From Serinus canaria (lineage: Eukaryota; Chordata; Aves; Passeriformes; Fringillidae): a stretch of 64,000 nucleotides of DNA. The notes beneath the pieces were generated by a model, which made no database searches, was not told the origin of the DNA, and saw only the letters and a program-made list of their open reading frames with translations. Location: positions 125,585,374 through 125,649,373 of the forward strand of contig NC_066315.1 in NCBI RefSeq assembly GCF_022539315.1, read 5' to 3'. Below are positions 1-11,319 of this stretch, piece by piece (position 1 is the stretch's first letter; each line of letters starts with the position of its first letter). A program made the position numbers and the translations under genes.

Positions 1-1561
1 TGTCACAGTCTCCAGCTAGGAGGGATGAGGAGCAGGCAGCACAGCTAAAACTTTGCCATAGGACATAAATAATATTCAGGAGGCCTGAGCTGTTCAGTTC
101 CCAATATGTGTGAGAGTTACTTTCAAGAGTAGAATGAGAGCAGTCTGAAAAAAGTGATCCAACTCTTTCTCAGACTATATTTTTCCAAATTTGCATGTGT
201 GTGAAGGTTGATGTTCTTTTTCATAAGTCTCTGCTCATCATCTTCATGGTTTCTTCATGAATCTGGCTGCCCAGTTGTAGCTAAGAAAATACATTTTTTT
301 AGAAAATGCACTCAAGTGGCTCTTTTATGCAAATGAGGAGAGCTTAGCCTTAGATCTTTATTCAGGAACACACTTTTTACCAGATAAAAGCTCCTCTAAG
401 TATGTCTGGACTTATGTACAGTTCTGCTGTGCTGTTAGAAATGGAGACACAGAGTGTTGTTTGGACAGCTTTTGGAAGCTAGACCATGAACATAAATGTT
501 AAAAACCAAAATATCTAGGCCTGCAACAGCAAGCATAATTACATCAAAACCCTTTAATAAAGACTAAATGGGATGTCTGTAATTAAGGAATATTTAGATA
601 ATTAAGGTTTACAAAACAGGACCACATGGGTAGGAAGATTTTGCTGCTTTAGTTAGTGCTCTCTGCATTATCTCATGACTTGAGGGATTGAGACATGGCC
701 CCCATTGCTGTGACAGCTAGAAAAGATGTAGGCCTTGAACCTTTCAAGGATTTCACCTTGTCAAATGAGAAACCTTTCAGATTCTCAGCAAGAAACTCTG
801 GCTTTTATGTTACTCTTGATTGGTCTTTACAATAACCTATCTTGTTTCATTGGCTTTTAGCCCCTGATATCAAATAGTCAGATGTACAGTTTGTTCCATG
901 TTTGAAATGCTTGATTCCCTTACTTTTCATATTCTTTTTTAATTAACCTGCCCCTATTTCTTCTTTGGGGAAAACCAAAGTAGTACAAACAACAACAAAA
1001 AAAAATCAACGCAAAAACCAACCCAAAAAGTTCCCACCAAAACCAACCAAACAGAAAAGCCCCAAAACACCTCTGGGACTGTGATTCCTCACTTTAAAGA
1101 TTCTGCTAAGGATCTAGAACTGGCAGCACTGACCACAGAGGAACCAAGAGTGCAAGCAAGTCTCAGTTGCAGTTAAATATGTTTTACCTGTACAAAAGAG
1201 AAATGTAATTCCTGGAGGTGGCCAGTTGTGTGCTTCCTGGAACTGAGAATGGGAAGAGAGGAAATAAAAGACAGGTGAAAGGGGAAAAAAGGGGGTAATT
1301 TAAGTAGGTGTATAAAGATTTTTTACTGAATTTCTTAATTCCTCCAGATTTGTGTGCACCCTATAAAAAAAAATCTGTTTCTGCTAAGGCTTTTGGCAGG
1401 GAATGAAATAAAAATCCAAATTGATGAACCAGCCTTGGGCAAGTTTCACTGGGTTGGAGAAGAAAATTTCATTCCCTTCTTTCAAATCTGAATAAATTTA
1501 AGCTGGCAAAACTGGAACAAAGGAATATCAAACAATAAATTACCAGCCACAAGCACAAAAA
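1..1561. other. AT-rich noncoding stretch, no gene seen
   Basis: No open frame of useful length and no recognisable repeat family. The only notable feature is an A/C-rich low-complexity tract at about 982-1070, made of runs such as ACAAACAACAAC and CCAAAACC. Such tracts are common in bird intergenic DNA. Confidence 0.6.
982..1070. repeat. A/C-rich low-complexity tract
   Basis: The plus strand is almost entirely A and C here, with CAA, CAAAA and CCAA units but no fixed period. This is simple low-complexity DNA, not an array with a defined unit. Confidence 0.7.
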
Positions 1562-1790
1562 CATAGAATCATAGAAAAAATATGACTGGAAGGGACTTCA
1601 GTATATTATCAGGTCCAATCTCCTGCCTGAAGGCAGGATCAAGAATGTATACGTCATTCTTGACAGAAGTTTGGATAACATCATGAAAAAGGTCTACAGT
1701 GAAGCATACTGCCTCCCAAGGAAATCTGTCCCCAGTCCCTGCAATTTTTAGTATTACAAGATTTTAGTTTTACCCATAACAAACTGCTTT
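1562..1790 (-). mobile_element. CR1 LINE fragment, 3' end, minus strand
   Basis: The stretch begins with ATAGAATCATAGAA, the reverse complement of the CR1 3' octamer tail. It continues with CTGGAAGGGACTTCAG and GGTCCAATCTCCTGCC, the usual reverse-complement order of a CR1 3' UTR. The later part (TCTACAGTGAAG, CTGCCTCCCAAGGAAATCTGT) matches the 'short blocks of CCTCC...GGCAA' region of CR1, but is diverged. Only the 3' UTR is present, so it has no coding capacity. This is typical 5' truncation of a LINE copy. The right-hand limit is approximate. Confidence 0.8.
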
Positions 1791-1799
1791 CTTTAGCAC

Positions 1800-3190
1800 C
1801 TTTATTAAGACTTTTTGTTGTTTAAGTAGTATGACCATAGGCAGCCCACTTGAGGTATAATACATGCTAATACAGGTGATGTGGAAAGGCATGTTATATG
1901 GGCCATTTAAAAATGGAACTGATTATTGCAAAAATTAAATTATAATCTTTTTTTAGAGTTTAATAGTAATTCACCATTAATTGCCATAAGTCATACAGTG
2001 GTTTGTGTTGGTTGGGAAATGTAAATGCAGGGTGTGGGAAAGATTATGCATACCATCTGTGAGGTCAAGTCTGGGTTGGTGTGGGAAGTGAATCCTGATT
2101 GTAGGATCCAACAGTTCCTAATAGCAAAGTAAAAAACTAAGGTACAAAACACTTCAAAATATGCAGAAAAGTCAATTTCACAGACAGTATTAGTTTGTTG
2201 AGTTAATGATTTAGGAATTTATCTGAAGTCTACTGATTGGTTTAGAAAAATAAACCTGCTATTTGCCTTTAAGTAAATTGTTCCTTTTTTATTATATTCA
2301 TTCTATAGTTTGATAGAAATACAATCATTATTATTACAGCAAGATTTTTTTTTCTAAAAAATCTCAGGGACTTACATTCTAGCTGTTTAAGTAAATATGC
2401 ACCTATACAATATTTCTGATGTACTAATCCAAAGTTTAAATTGATTTTAACAGTCAACACAGGAATTACATTTTGCAAAAGTTTGCCCATAGTACACTAC
2501 AGCAGTAAATGTTAACTTACTCTCTAGCTGTGCTTCAGTGGAAGTTTAAATAAAGAACTGATAAAGACATAATTAAAATCTGTCAATTTAAGTATATCTC
2601 ATAAATTATTAAAATCTCGCTCCTTCATATCTTGCTGTAATTATTCTGCTGTACTCCTCCAGCTCTTGCAATTACTCTTCACAGGGCCAGGCTGACACCT
2701 AAAGGGACCATCTGCAAAACTCAGATAAGGGCCCTGGCTCACTCGAGCAGCTGTAGGGTGGGTGGGAGAGGGTAAGACTGCAGCCTCTGGGCTCTGGGAA
2801 TGTCTTGGCACTCCTGGTGATATGTGGGAGTGGAGATGGATTTCTGTTTATGGTTTTAATATATGGGCCTGTATCTTGATTGAAGTGAGCAGAATGAAAC
2901 CTTCCAGAGAAACAATTGACAGCAATGTTGAAACATGACCCTTTGCAACAAATGCCCCAATCCTAGGCTGTCTAAAAGTCCTGAACTTTCATTTGTATAA
3001 ATGGAATGTTTACTTCAAGGTAACGTCAGAGGCTGTCTTAGGAAGCTTCTTGCTCATAGAACCTATCCATGTGGAAATTGAAGGCAGCAGAAGGGTGCAG
3101 TTTTCTCTGTGTGGCTGCCAGTTTAGTCAGCACATTAAGCGGCTCCTTTGTCTCATTTTTACCCCAAAAAATTGTTCTTAGATAATTTGA
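1800..3190. other. Noncoding stretch, no gene seen
   Basis: AT-rich and unique-looking. A GC-richer patch lies at about 2685-2840, without a sustained ATG frame. The open frames on either strand are under 75 codons and have no recognisable domain. Confidence 0.6.
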
Positions 3191-3220
3191 TGATTGCCTT
3201 CTTTCACTATGAGGCAATCA
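3191..3220. repeat. Perfect 9-bp inverted repeat (hairpin)
   Basis: TGATTGCCT (3191-3199) and its exact reverse complement AGGCAATCA (3212-3220) flank a 12-nt spacer. Short perfect inverted repeats are expected at some rate by chance, so no function is assigned. Confidence 0.6.
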
Positions 3221-3329
3221 ATCCGTGTGCACTGAGTACAGCTGATTAAAGGAGGCAGCAGTAGAGGATTGCAAAGAATTTTTGAAAGGTTTTAGTTTTG
3301 GTATTTAATTAGACTAGGGACACTTTGAT

Positions 3330-3730
3330 TGAGATGGCGGAGTCAGGGCAACATATGGGACTGTGACTGCCAAGGAATCCAGGAGCAGTGGGGACTTCCT
3401 GTAGGGAGGACAGGTAAGGGACTGGTAGCTCGTCCCTTCCTACCACTGCAGTCAGGATCAGGGCAGACACATCGCCTGTGCCTGTGCTTTGGGCACTTTC
3501 CTGGAGACAGGGAGAGGCCAAGGCAGGGATGGGACGTGGTCCTGCAGATGGGCCTGGCTCAGAGGCAGGCCAGGCTGTGGGGAATGAGAGTCCAGCCTTG
3601 CTGCATCACTGGAGTGGGAACTGATGGCTCTGTGGCTGCCATGGAGTCCTGGATTTTGAGCAGTGCAGGGGAGCCCAGTGGACTGGGCAAGGACAGGCAG
3701 GCCTGGTGGTATTCTTTGAGCCCTAGCAGT
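3330..3730. other. GC-richer patch with open frames on both strands
   Basis: This 400-bp stretch is clearly richer in G and C than its surroundings. It is open for over 100 codons on both strands, which reflects few stop codons in GC-rich DNA more than coding. The plus-strand frame (3329-3739) has no ATG at its start; it opens with TTG. A CAG/GTAAGG sequence at 3411-3419 matches the vertebrate 5' splice-site consensus, so a noncoding exon is possible. No family similarity is recognised. Confidence 0.35.
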
Positions 3731-3739
3731 AAGTTGTAG

Positions 3740-5760
3740 TTCTGTTATTTCAAATCTCATATTGGGAAAAAAGTTTGCCCTATTTTCATCTTTGTAAACA
3801 CTCTTATTTTAATGTAAACAAGAAAATGTTTAAAATACATTAGAATGCTAGAATAGTGCATAACAATCAAGAAATCAAGTGCTTTTCAGCTTCACGTGTC
3901 ACTTGGATTTCCTCAGAGCACATCTCTCTCTGGGGAAGCTCTGCCTTGAACAGTATTAGTCAGTAATCCTTGCAATGCACAGGCTGAATTTTAAGAGTGT
4001 TTAGGTAGCCTCATTCAGTAAGGCTAATATCTTGGCAAACCTACACTAAATATTAAAGTGCTTCATGAGTTAAATTCTGATGTTGATTTTCATGAAAGCA
4101 TTCACTCCATAAAGGGAAAATTTCCCTTAATACTCTGGCCCTGCCTTGTGCCTGTCATCTACAGGAGACCATGGTGAGACTGTGACCCCTATCCTTCACA
4201 GGGGTTCTGCTTCCCTTTAGTTAGAATTGTGTATGAATGAAAATCTTTGTGCTACATTTCAGACTTTTTTTTTTTTAACAAAAACTTGTGACTTTTTCTG
4301 TGATTTGAATAAGTTATTTATATTGCTTGTGTAAACCATATTCCTGCTAGGACATTTTTCTTGGCTTAGTTGTATAGACAAAACTCGTAAACATTTCCCA
4401 ACCTAAGACATGAATCTTTTGGTGTGGTATATTTTGCTGGTTGCTTATAATTCTTTCTTGTAGCTTTTCCCAATAATTTTGAAACAGCCCTCTAGGTTGG
4501 ATATTTTCTGTGACAGAATTAGTAGTGGGAGAGATACATGGAATATACTTGAGTGTACATGGGTGTTTCCATATGCAAGCAACAGATGAAGCAGCAATAT
4601 TTAGTGGTGTGAAGTGTCATGGGGAAGAGAAACCAGACTAAAAAATTAAGGCCTGAATGATCCACTCTATTCTGTCAAGGCTGATGTCTAGAGCTCTTCT
4701 GTGATTACATAATAGATATAATAATAATAATTGCACATGGAGAAATGAATGCTGTGAGGAAAAATAAAAATATGAATAAATAATTACAGCAAACAGAATC
4801 ATAAGTCTGCATTCTGGATTTTTTAATTGTATGGAGTTGAACTTTGACGTACATAGAACATTCTAATAGATGTATTCTTTCCCATAATTTCTTCTGGTAT
4901 GACGCATACAGAGTATTTGTTCAGTATCTTATTTTACAGTTTCCTGCAACTGACAATGCCAGTCTCTTAAGTTTTCTTTGGCATCTCTTGAGAAAGAGTT
5001 TTAAATTATTTAAAATACCAAACATCTAGACTTCAGGAACCAAAACCATCCAGCAAATATTGCTGTTTTCAGCTCTTGATAATCTTTGACCAAAATCTTG
5101 CCATCGGTTTTGGTTTTTTCAAGACGTAATTCAAGTGGGAAAAAAACCCCTAGAAAAGTCCCTTTCTGGCTTATATTGACTATCCAGAGTCCAAACAGAA
5201 GTACTATTCCATCAAGTATTTCTGAAACAATGCATCAGCTATGCTGAAACCTTCCATGTCATCAAATATGTAGTATCACAAATGTTTAAGGTGAACTTGC
5301 TCCAATTTTCACCACATGTGGTTTCCAATTTTCTACTCCCTCTAAAAGTACTTTTCAAATTTCACATAGCCTTTCTGGGGCTGACAGAAAGCACCAGAAT
5401 TGTAGGTAAAATGAATCATCATGTCTAATCAGATGTTTTTCAGTTAAAGCCGTCACCTTGAATGTACGAGGTCCAATTTTAATTTTTCATTCTGCCTAGA
5501 AGAACTTGAATCTCCACTTACCTTCTTGGGGAGTATCCAAAATACAGGGAATTTTCAGGATATCTCTTTCCAATTCTTCTAGTGAGACTTTTTATTTGGA
5601 ATGAGATTTTAAACGCTTTAAGCCAAAGTGGGGACTGAAGTATAAGCTTCCCGCTTGCAGATACATATATCTCCCTTTTATTTTTTACTTCTCTCTGGCT
5701 TAATGAAAATTGAATTTTTCTCTATAGTGAAATAGTTTCAATAACAACAAGCAGCAGAAC
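3740..5760. other. AT-rich noncoding stretch, no gene seen
   Basis: No frame longer than about 60 codons and no recognised repeat. It contains short poly-T runs (for example near 4267) and ATA/TAA runs near 4715-4735. Confidence 0.6.
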
Positions 5761-5769
5761 ACTGTGTGA

Positions 5770-5880
5770 GACTATCCTGTGATCAGAGCACTCACCTACA
5801 ACCAGGAGCTGTGGGTGTAGGTACTCTGTGTTATCCTCAGTCCCAGCAGGCCAGAAGAGATGGCTTGCCAGGGGAAGCAG
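5770..5880. repeat. Possible ancient SINE-like fragment
   Basis: GATCAGAGCACTCACCTACA followed by AGGAGCTGTGGGTGTAGGT resembles a widespread sauropsid repeat that carries a 'TTAGAGCACTCACCT...GTGGGAGACCTAGGTTC' block. ACCTACA and TGTAGGT in this stretch also form a 7-bp inverted repeat. The resemblance is from memory and the copy is degraded, so family and strand are unsure. Confidence 0.25.
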
Positions 5881-5889
5881 GTATTAGCC

Positions 5890-8800
5890 TGTCTATATAT
5901 AGCAGAGTATTCTCTTACTGAAGTAGTTTAGGAGGAGGGAATGATTTATACCTGCTATGCTCCAGAAGAAGCTTTTTTTGCAGACAACCACAAGAAGAAA
6001 AAAAAGCCTGCTTCCAACACACAATACTTCAACCCTACTTCAAGGGAGAGGGAGACTTGGGCCTTGCCCTTTCATTTCTCATTTCATGCTAACAGATTTA
6101 TGCAAATTTTCTACTAACAATCAGTTTTTTATGGATCCCTGTCTTAAGATTCATCGATGTGCATGCATAAAGAACTGTGACTACTTTGACTTGCTGGGAT
6201 GTCACCCTTGAAACTGCAGGACTTAGGACAATGTGATGCTATATCACATTATTTTAAAATCTTTGGTGACTGCCATTCTCATGCCTTTCATTCATATTTG
6301 CTCAGCCTGGGATAGACTCCAGCAGCACAACACTCTATTGTAATTTGGCTGACAAAAATAAATTGCAGAAGCTGTGTTCCAGGGGACACCTCCTGCCCAG
6401 AAAGCCACTGCTACTGTTCTCTGACAGCTGCACTGCTGTATTCTTTACAATTTCTGAGACAGCAGTCTCCAGCAAGGGCCATCTCACCATTACACACCTC
6501 AGGGGAATATCCTGTCATCCTGTGGTTCCCAGAGCAGGCTCGAGTGTGTTTCTCTATGTATGCCAACCACGTAGAGCCCTTCAGCCTTCTGTGCACCTGT
6601 GCTTCACTTTCAGGGACCTGAGAGGATGTCCATCAGTCTTTTCATTTAGCAGTTTGAATCAGGCATTTCAATTTGTGATGGGAGATGAGGAAAAGAACTT
6701 TTTTAAATCTCCCATGTCTGTGCATTTAATCTCTTATAAACACAGATTTCACTACAAGCAAATGTGACACCTCACTTGAATTGTGCATGGACGGCAAATA
6801 CGAGTTTGTTCTGTCCTTGGTGATTTTTCTGGGGTATGTTTCTGTGGCAGCATTAGCATGGTTCTGATTCTGAGCTAAAATGTCTTGCCTCTGAGAAGGG
6901 GTTTTACCTTTAATCCAGCAATATCTTGACAGTGGCTCTGTAGCTTTTATGGGGCTTAGGGAACAATTGGCGTAACCACACAAAATGTACTTGTACTTTA
7001 GGTTTGTTTCCTTCCAATCTAATATAAAACAACTCCTACTCTCCTAGTTATCTATATGCCCCCCTGGACTCTTTGTCTGCCTCTTTTTGTGCAATCTACC
7101 CTGTTTAAGCTGGCTTTGATCCTCCCCAAGGGACCTTGTTAGCACCATTAGGGTTCCTTGCTGTAGCAAGTGTTTCTTAATGATGATAAAATGTGTAAAC
7201 TCTTAGGCAATTACTAAAGTTTCCTCTTAATTTTTCTAGATGAATGAGAGCACTGAAACCGGCTGATCCCAGAAGTAAATGGCATTTTTGGATAAAGATT
7301 AGAATAATTTCATTAACACAGAAATTTATGGTTACCATTTGTTACACATACAGAAGTATATACAGTGTTCCATTTATATATATTGCAGTGTCAGGTATAT
7401 TTCATTGCACAGGAGAAGAAATAAGAGACTGATATCTGTGCATGTGGACTAAATTGTCTTTGACTCTCTATAGGCACAGCTGGTATGTTTCTGATCAAAT
7501 AATTCTTCCAGTGAACCTCAAACCCACTTTAAAATACTTTCTGCTGTTTTATTCATAGGTAATTTATTTGAGCAGCAAGTGGCAAAAGAGCTGAAATATG
7601 CTAAAAGATACAAAAGCTTTTAGATAAGTCAAATGCTATATTTGAGGGGAGTTTCTTATATTTAAGAATCTTCATTAAGTGAAACCACTTTCTAACAATT
7701 TTTATTCTGAAGTTAATTGTCCTGTCAATTTCTTTTGTATATTTTCATGTTCTTTTTCTGTTAAATTCATAAGTGCTCTATGCACTTCCTATTTGTTATC
7801 TAATCAGCACTACCAAAGAATTTCTTCCTTGATCTAATATTTCCCTATTCAAAAATGTGCTAAACTCTTAACGGGCAGCTACAATTCAATCTCATCATGC
7901 TCAGCTTTTCCCTCTTTCTGCCTATATAATTGCATGAGAGTGGAGGCAAGCACCCATATCTGTATTCTAAATTCCCCCTACCCTGAAAGAACTGGCAGAA
8001 GCTTTTATCTCATTTCTCCCAATACAGTATATAAGTTGTCTGAAGCATCCCTATATTCTGAGAAAGAGAGGATAAAATCACAGTGATTTGAAGGAATTCC
8101 CATTTTCGTGTTATTTCATTAATTTATTTTGAAATATATGCATGTATAGCAAGCCACATTCTAATATCACATATGTGCATCTATTTCTGGATATTTAGTG
8201 CTTAAATTGCACTGATCAGTATAGAATTCTGCACAGTTTAACTGTTGGACCAGTGTGATTTCCTTGGGAAATTCTGTGCTTGGATGAAAAGAGACTCTTT
8301 TTATTTATTATAGTTATTATTATATCCTAAGGTCTTGCACTTGTGTGTAACTGAAAAGGGTGTTAAAGATTTGGAAGAGCCAGAATAAATACAAAACAAC
8401 AAACAAAATGAGTACTTCAAGACCATCCTATCTTATACAACTGCACATTTACCAATTCAACCAGATGCTCTGAAGCTGACCAGATGTGCTGCTGGCCAAC
8501 ATATGAAATTAAATGTAATGTATATAAGCATACAGTAATACATAAATAAATTATAATGCATTTATCTTATTATTTAAACTATGTAAGAGTGATTTAAATT
8601 AAATGTTGCCCTTGTTTCAAGCACTTCAGAAAAAGCTGAAATGATACATTAAAAAATAAATTATGCAATGAATGGAAATGCTTCACTAAAAATAACATTC
8701 CTTTCACAAAATCCTGCTTTTATAATATTCATAAGTAAAAATATATATTTTAGATTCAGAGCTTAGATTTACAGTGCCATACATATATTTTGAAGGTACT

Positions 8801-9110
8801 CACTGTCAACCATTGTAGCTATGTATAGCTATTTTACATTTAGCTCCACATATACATTTATCTCTAGAGCAAGTAGATATTATGTAGAGTTTTCCTTTAA
8901 AGCTTTCCTGTACTTTTACACTTACAAATTGAATGAGTCTGCTTTTCTTTGATGTAGTGGTTAGACACTAAAACTGATCTTAATCAGGAAAATTCCAGGG
9001 CCAGTTATCTATCAACATGGAAATCCAAGTATGCTATGTTAATCAAAGTATTCTTAGTCACATGCTCATTATTTGCTCCAAATATAGCCCTTAAAACGTG
9101 TAAGGATTTT
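5890..9110. other. AT-rich noncoding stretch, no gene seen
   Basis: The longest frame (6345-6767, plus, 140 codons) opens with TTG. Its first in-frame ATG comes only near its end, so it is not a credible gene. From about 8100 to 9060 the sequence is strongly AT-rich, with many ATAT and TAAATA runs. No repeat family is recognised. Confidence 0.6.
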
Positions 9111-9116
9111 CCCCTC

Positions 9117-9255
9117 TGTCCTAGTTTGAGCTGGTAGCAGTCAATTTTCTTCTTTGTAGGTGGTACAATGCTGGTTTTTTTGCTTGGTTTTGGTTTTATC
9201 TTAAATTTAGTTTGAGCATATTATTGCTAACACAAAGTCATGGGCTGAGTTATTT
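9117..9255 (+). mobile_element. ERVL-type LTR, 5' end only
   Basis: TGTCCTAGTTTGAGCTGG at 9117 is the typical start (TGTCCTGGTTTCAGCTGGGA-like) of a common avian ERVL-family LTR. It is followed by TCAATTTTCTTCTTTGTAGG, TGGTACAATGCTGG and ATTTAGTTTGAG in the expected order. The GGACAGCTGACC core, the TATA region and the 3' part are not found downstream, so only the first 100-140 bp remain. The right end is approximate because similarity fades after the ATTTAGTTTGAG block. Confidence 0.7.
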
Positions 9256-9259
9256 GATT

Positions 9260-11250
9260 GCATTTCAGTTACCTGTTGGCCCTTAAATTCTTTAAGGCAT
9301 CTCTGATGGGTCATTTTGTGGAATTTTAAAAATTATTTTCTATTTGTCTATGAATGTACATCAATTCCATCAACTTTTTTTTAGCGAGTAACAGACATAA
9401 GAGAATATGATAAAATATTGATGAACTTTGATGAGTCATTTGTATATCCTGAGAATATTGCATGGGAATTTATAATGATACATTATGACATAAAGATATT
9501 ATTATGGAGATGCTCTGTGAGATATATTGTAATACCCCCAAAGCTATTACAGTGGAATAGTCAGTCTGGAGCATTATCAAGCAACTGTTAAACAGCATCA
9601 AGTCACAGGCTTGAATCTGGGAATCTTTCTTAGTACTTGTCAAAAATATACCACTTTTGATGTAGACTCCTGGTGCATACTAAACACATACAGTGACACA
9701 TGATAGGGACCCACTCACAGTATTTATTTCAGTCAGTCTAATCATAGGGTAAGAAGCTATTAATGCTAAGGCAGAGGGAAGGATCATGCTCTGAAATAAA
9801 CCAAAGATGATATTCTGCAGATTAGATGGCCAGAAACTGCCTTTGTCTCATGAAATTGTACTTTAATCTGAATGACTTCACTGCCAACTCTACCATTAGA
9901 CAAGAAAAGAGAGACAGAATGAGAAATATAAGAAATTTGTGAATTACATCCATTGAGAGTTTGAATACTATGTTGTTTTAAAGAGATAAAAATATTTTAC
10001 TGTGGATTACAGTTAACAAGTTGGGGGTCAGTATTTGTTCAATGAAGGCAGTTCAGGAATTTGATTCAAGTGGAAACTAACTCATAGTAAAAAAATATAA
10101 AGTTAAATTTTGGACAGAACTGTTCATTGAACCTTCTGAGTGCCATGAGTAGCACTAGGAAAAACTGATATAAAACCTTGAAAGTCTCTCGTACATGCAG
10201 ATCTTGGCCCTGTCTGAAATGTTAGGATTGTTTGTATGAACTCAGGACCCTCCAGCTATGATAATTCAGCCTCTGGATCATTACTGTGTACTCTGGACAC
10301 AGGCAGAAGACACAACCTAATCCTTGCAGTGATCTGGTTAGACCATAGCCTGCATTATTCTCTCCTCTCTTGCTATTTGTCTTATCTTGCCTTTAGATGT
10401 ACAAAAACTTTGAGGGAATATTTTTCTTCATTAAGTAAAATGCATTTTTTCCATAGCAGAAGAGATTAATTTACGAAACTGAATAAAAATGAGTGGCTCA
10501 ATTGATTGTTTTCCAGTCTATGGAATCTGTATACTCTTGCTATGAGCTGGTAGCGCAAGTTCAGTCTCAGGTACAAAGAGTTTGGCTCATGGGCCATTAG
10601 TCTGAAATATATCCAGCTGGAAATTTTTGTATTTTCAGCATTCTCTAGAATGTGAAAACAAAAGTAAAATTCACTGTAGCCATAGTAATGCCTTTGAAAA
10701 GTTATAAAGTACTTAAGGTAAATGAAAAGCTTTCTTCCATTTCAATCAGGAGCTAAAGCTGAAACAGATATTGAAGTCATCAACCTCAGTTACAAAAGAA
10801 TCAGTTTAAAAAAATCAACCTTAAATACATAGGCAATTTGCTCAGGATGGTGGCACGTGGGTGTGATATATATAAAAATATGCTACCTTGCAAAAGAGCA
10901 AGTTAGACATTAAGCAGACTACTAGTCAAAGTGACATGATTTAGCTGAGCTCATTAATACTGGCTCCAACAGTGGATAAAAGTAGCCTCGTGTCTGTCTA
11001 TTAGTTCAGTTTGGAATATTTGGGCCCATAGCTGTGAAAAGATCTCTCAAAGAATTTAAATTTGAATATTAATCTAATCACAGTCTGTTTATAGATTGGA
11101 TTGATGAATTGGGACTTTAAATATTCATATTAAAAACAAAACCAAGCAATAATAAAAAAAAAAAAAACAGACAAAATTTATATCTGTTTTTAAAATTAGT
11201 ACATCCCTTCAAGCTAAATAAAAAATAAATTCAAAATAAGATTTGAGTTT
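9260..11250. other. AT-rich noncoding stretch, no gene seen
   Basis: Unique-looking AT-rich sequence without a sustained frame. A plus frame at 10236-10469 (77 codons) has no recognisable domain. A short poly-A run is at about 11155-11167. Confidence 0.6.
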
Positions 11251-11252
11251 TA

Positions 11253-11311
11253 GAGGACTGGTTGTCCTCCTGGTTTTACACTGGACTTATTCCTTTGATT
11301 TAGTCCAGTGT
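11253..11311. repeat. Two adjacent perfect inverted repeats
   Basis: The first has 6-bp arms, GAGGAC (11253-11258) and GTCCTC (11264-11269), with a 5-nt loop. The second has 10-bp arms, ACACTGGACT (11278-11287) and AGTCCAGTGT (11302-11311), with a 14-nt loop. The stems are too short for a typical microRNA precursor. Function is unknown. Confidence 0.6.
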
Positions 11312-11319
11312 GAGATCAG

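Noticed and set aside
3329..3739. 136-codon open frame on the plus strand
   Set aside because: No ATG at the start, and both strands are open because the patch is GC-rich. The residue order shows no family.
6345..6767. 140-codon open frame on the plus strand
   Set aside because: It opens with TTG, and its first in-frame ATG is near its end. There is no recognised domain and no exon-like borders beyond chance.
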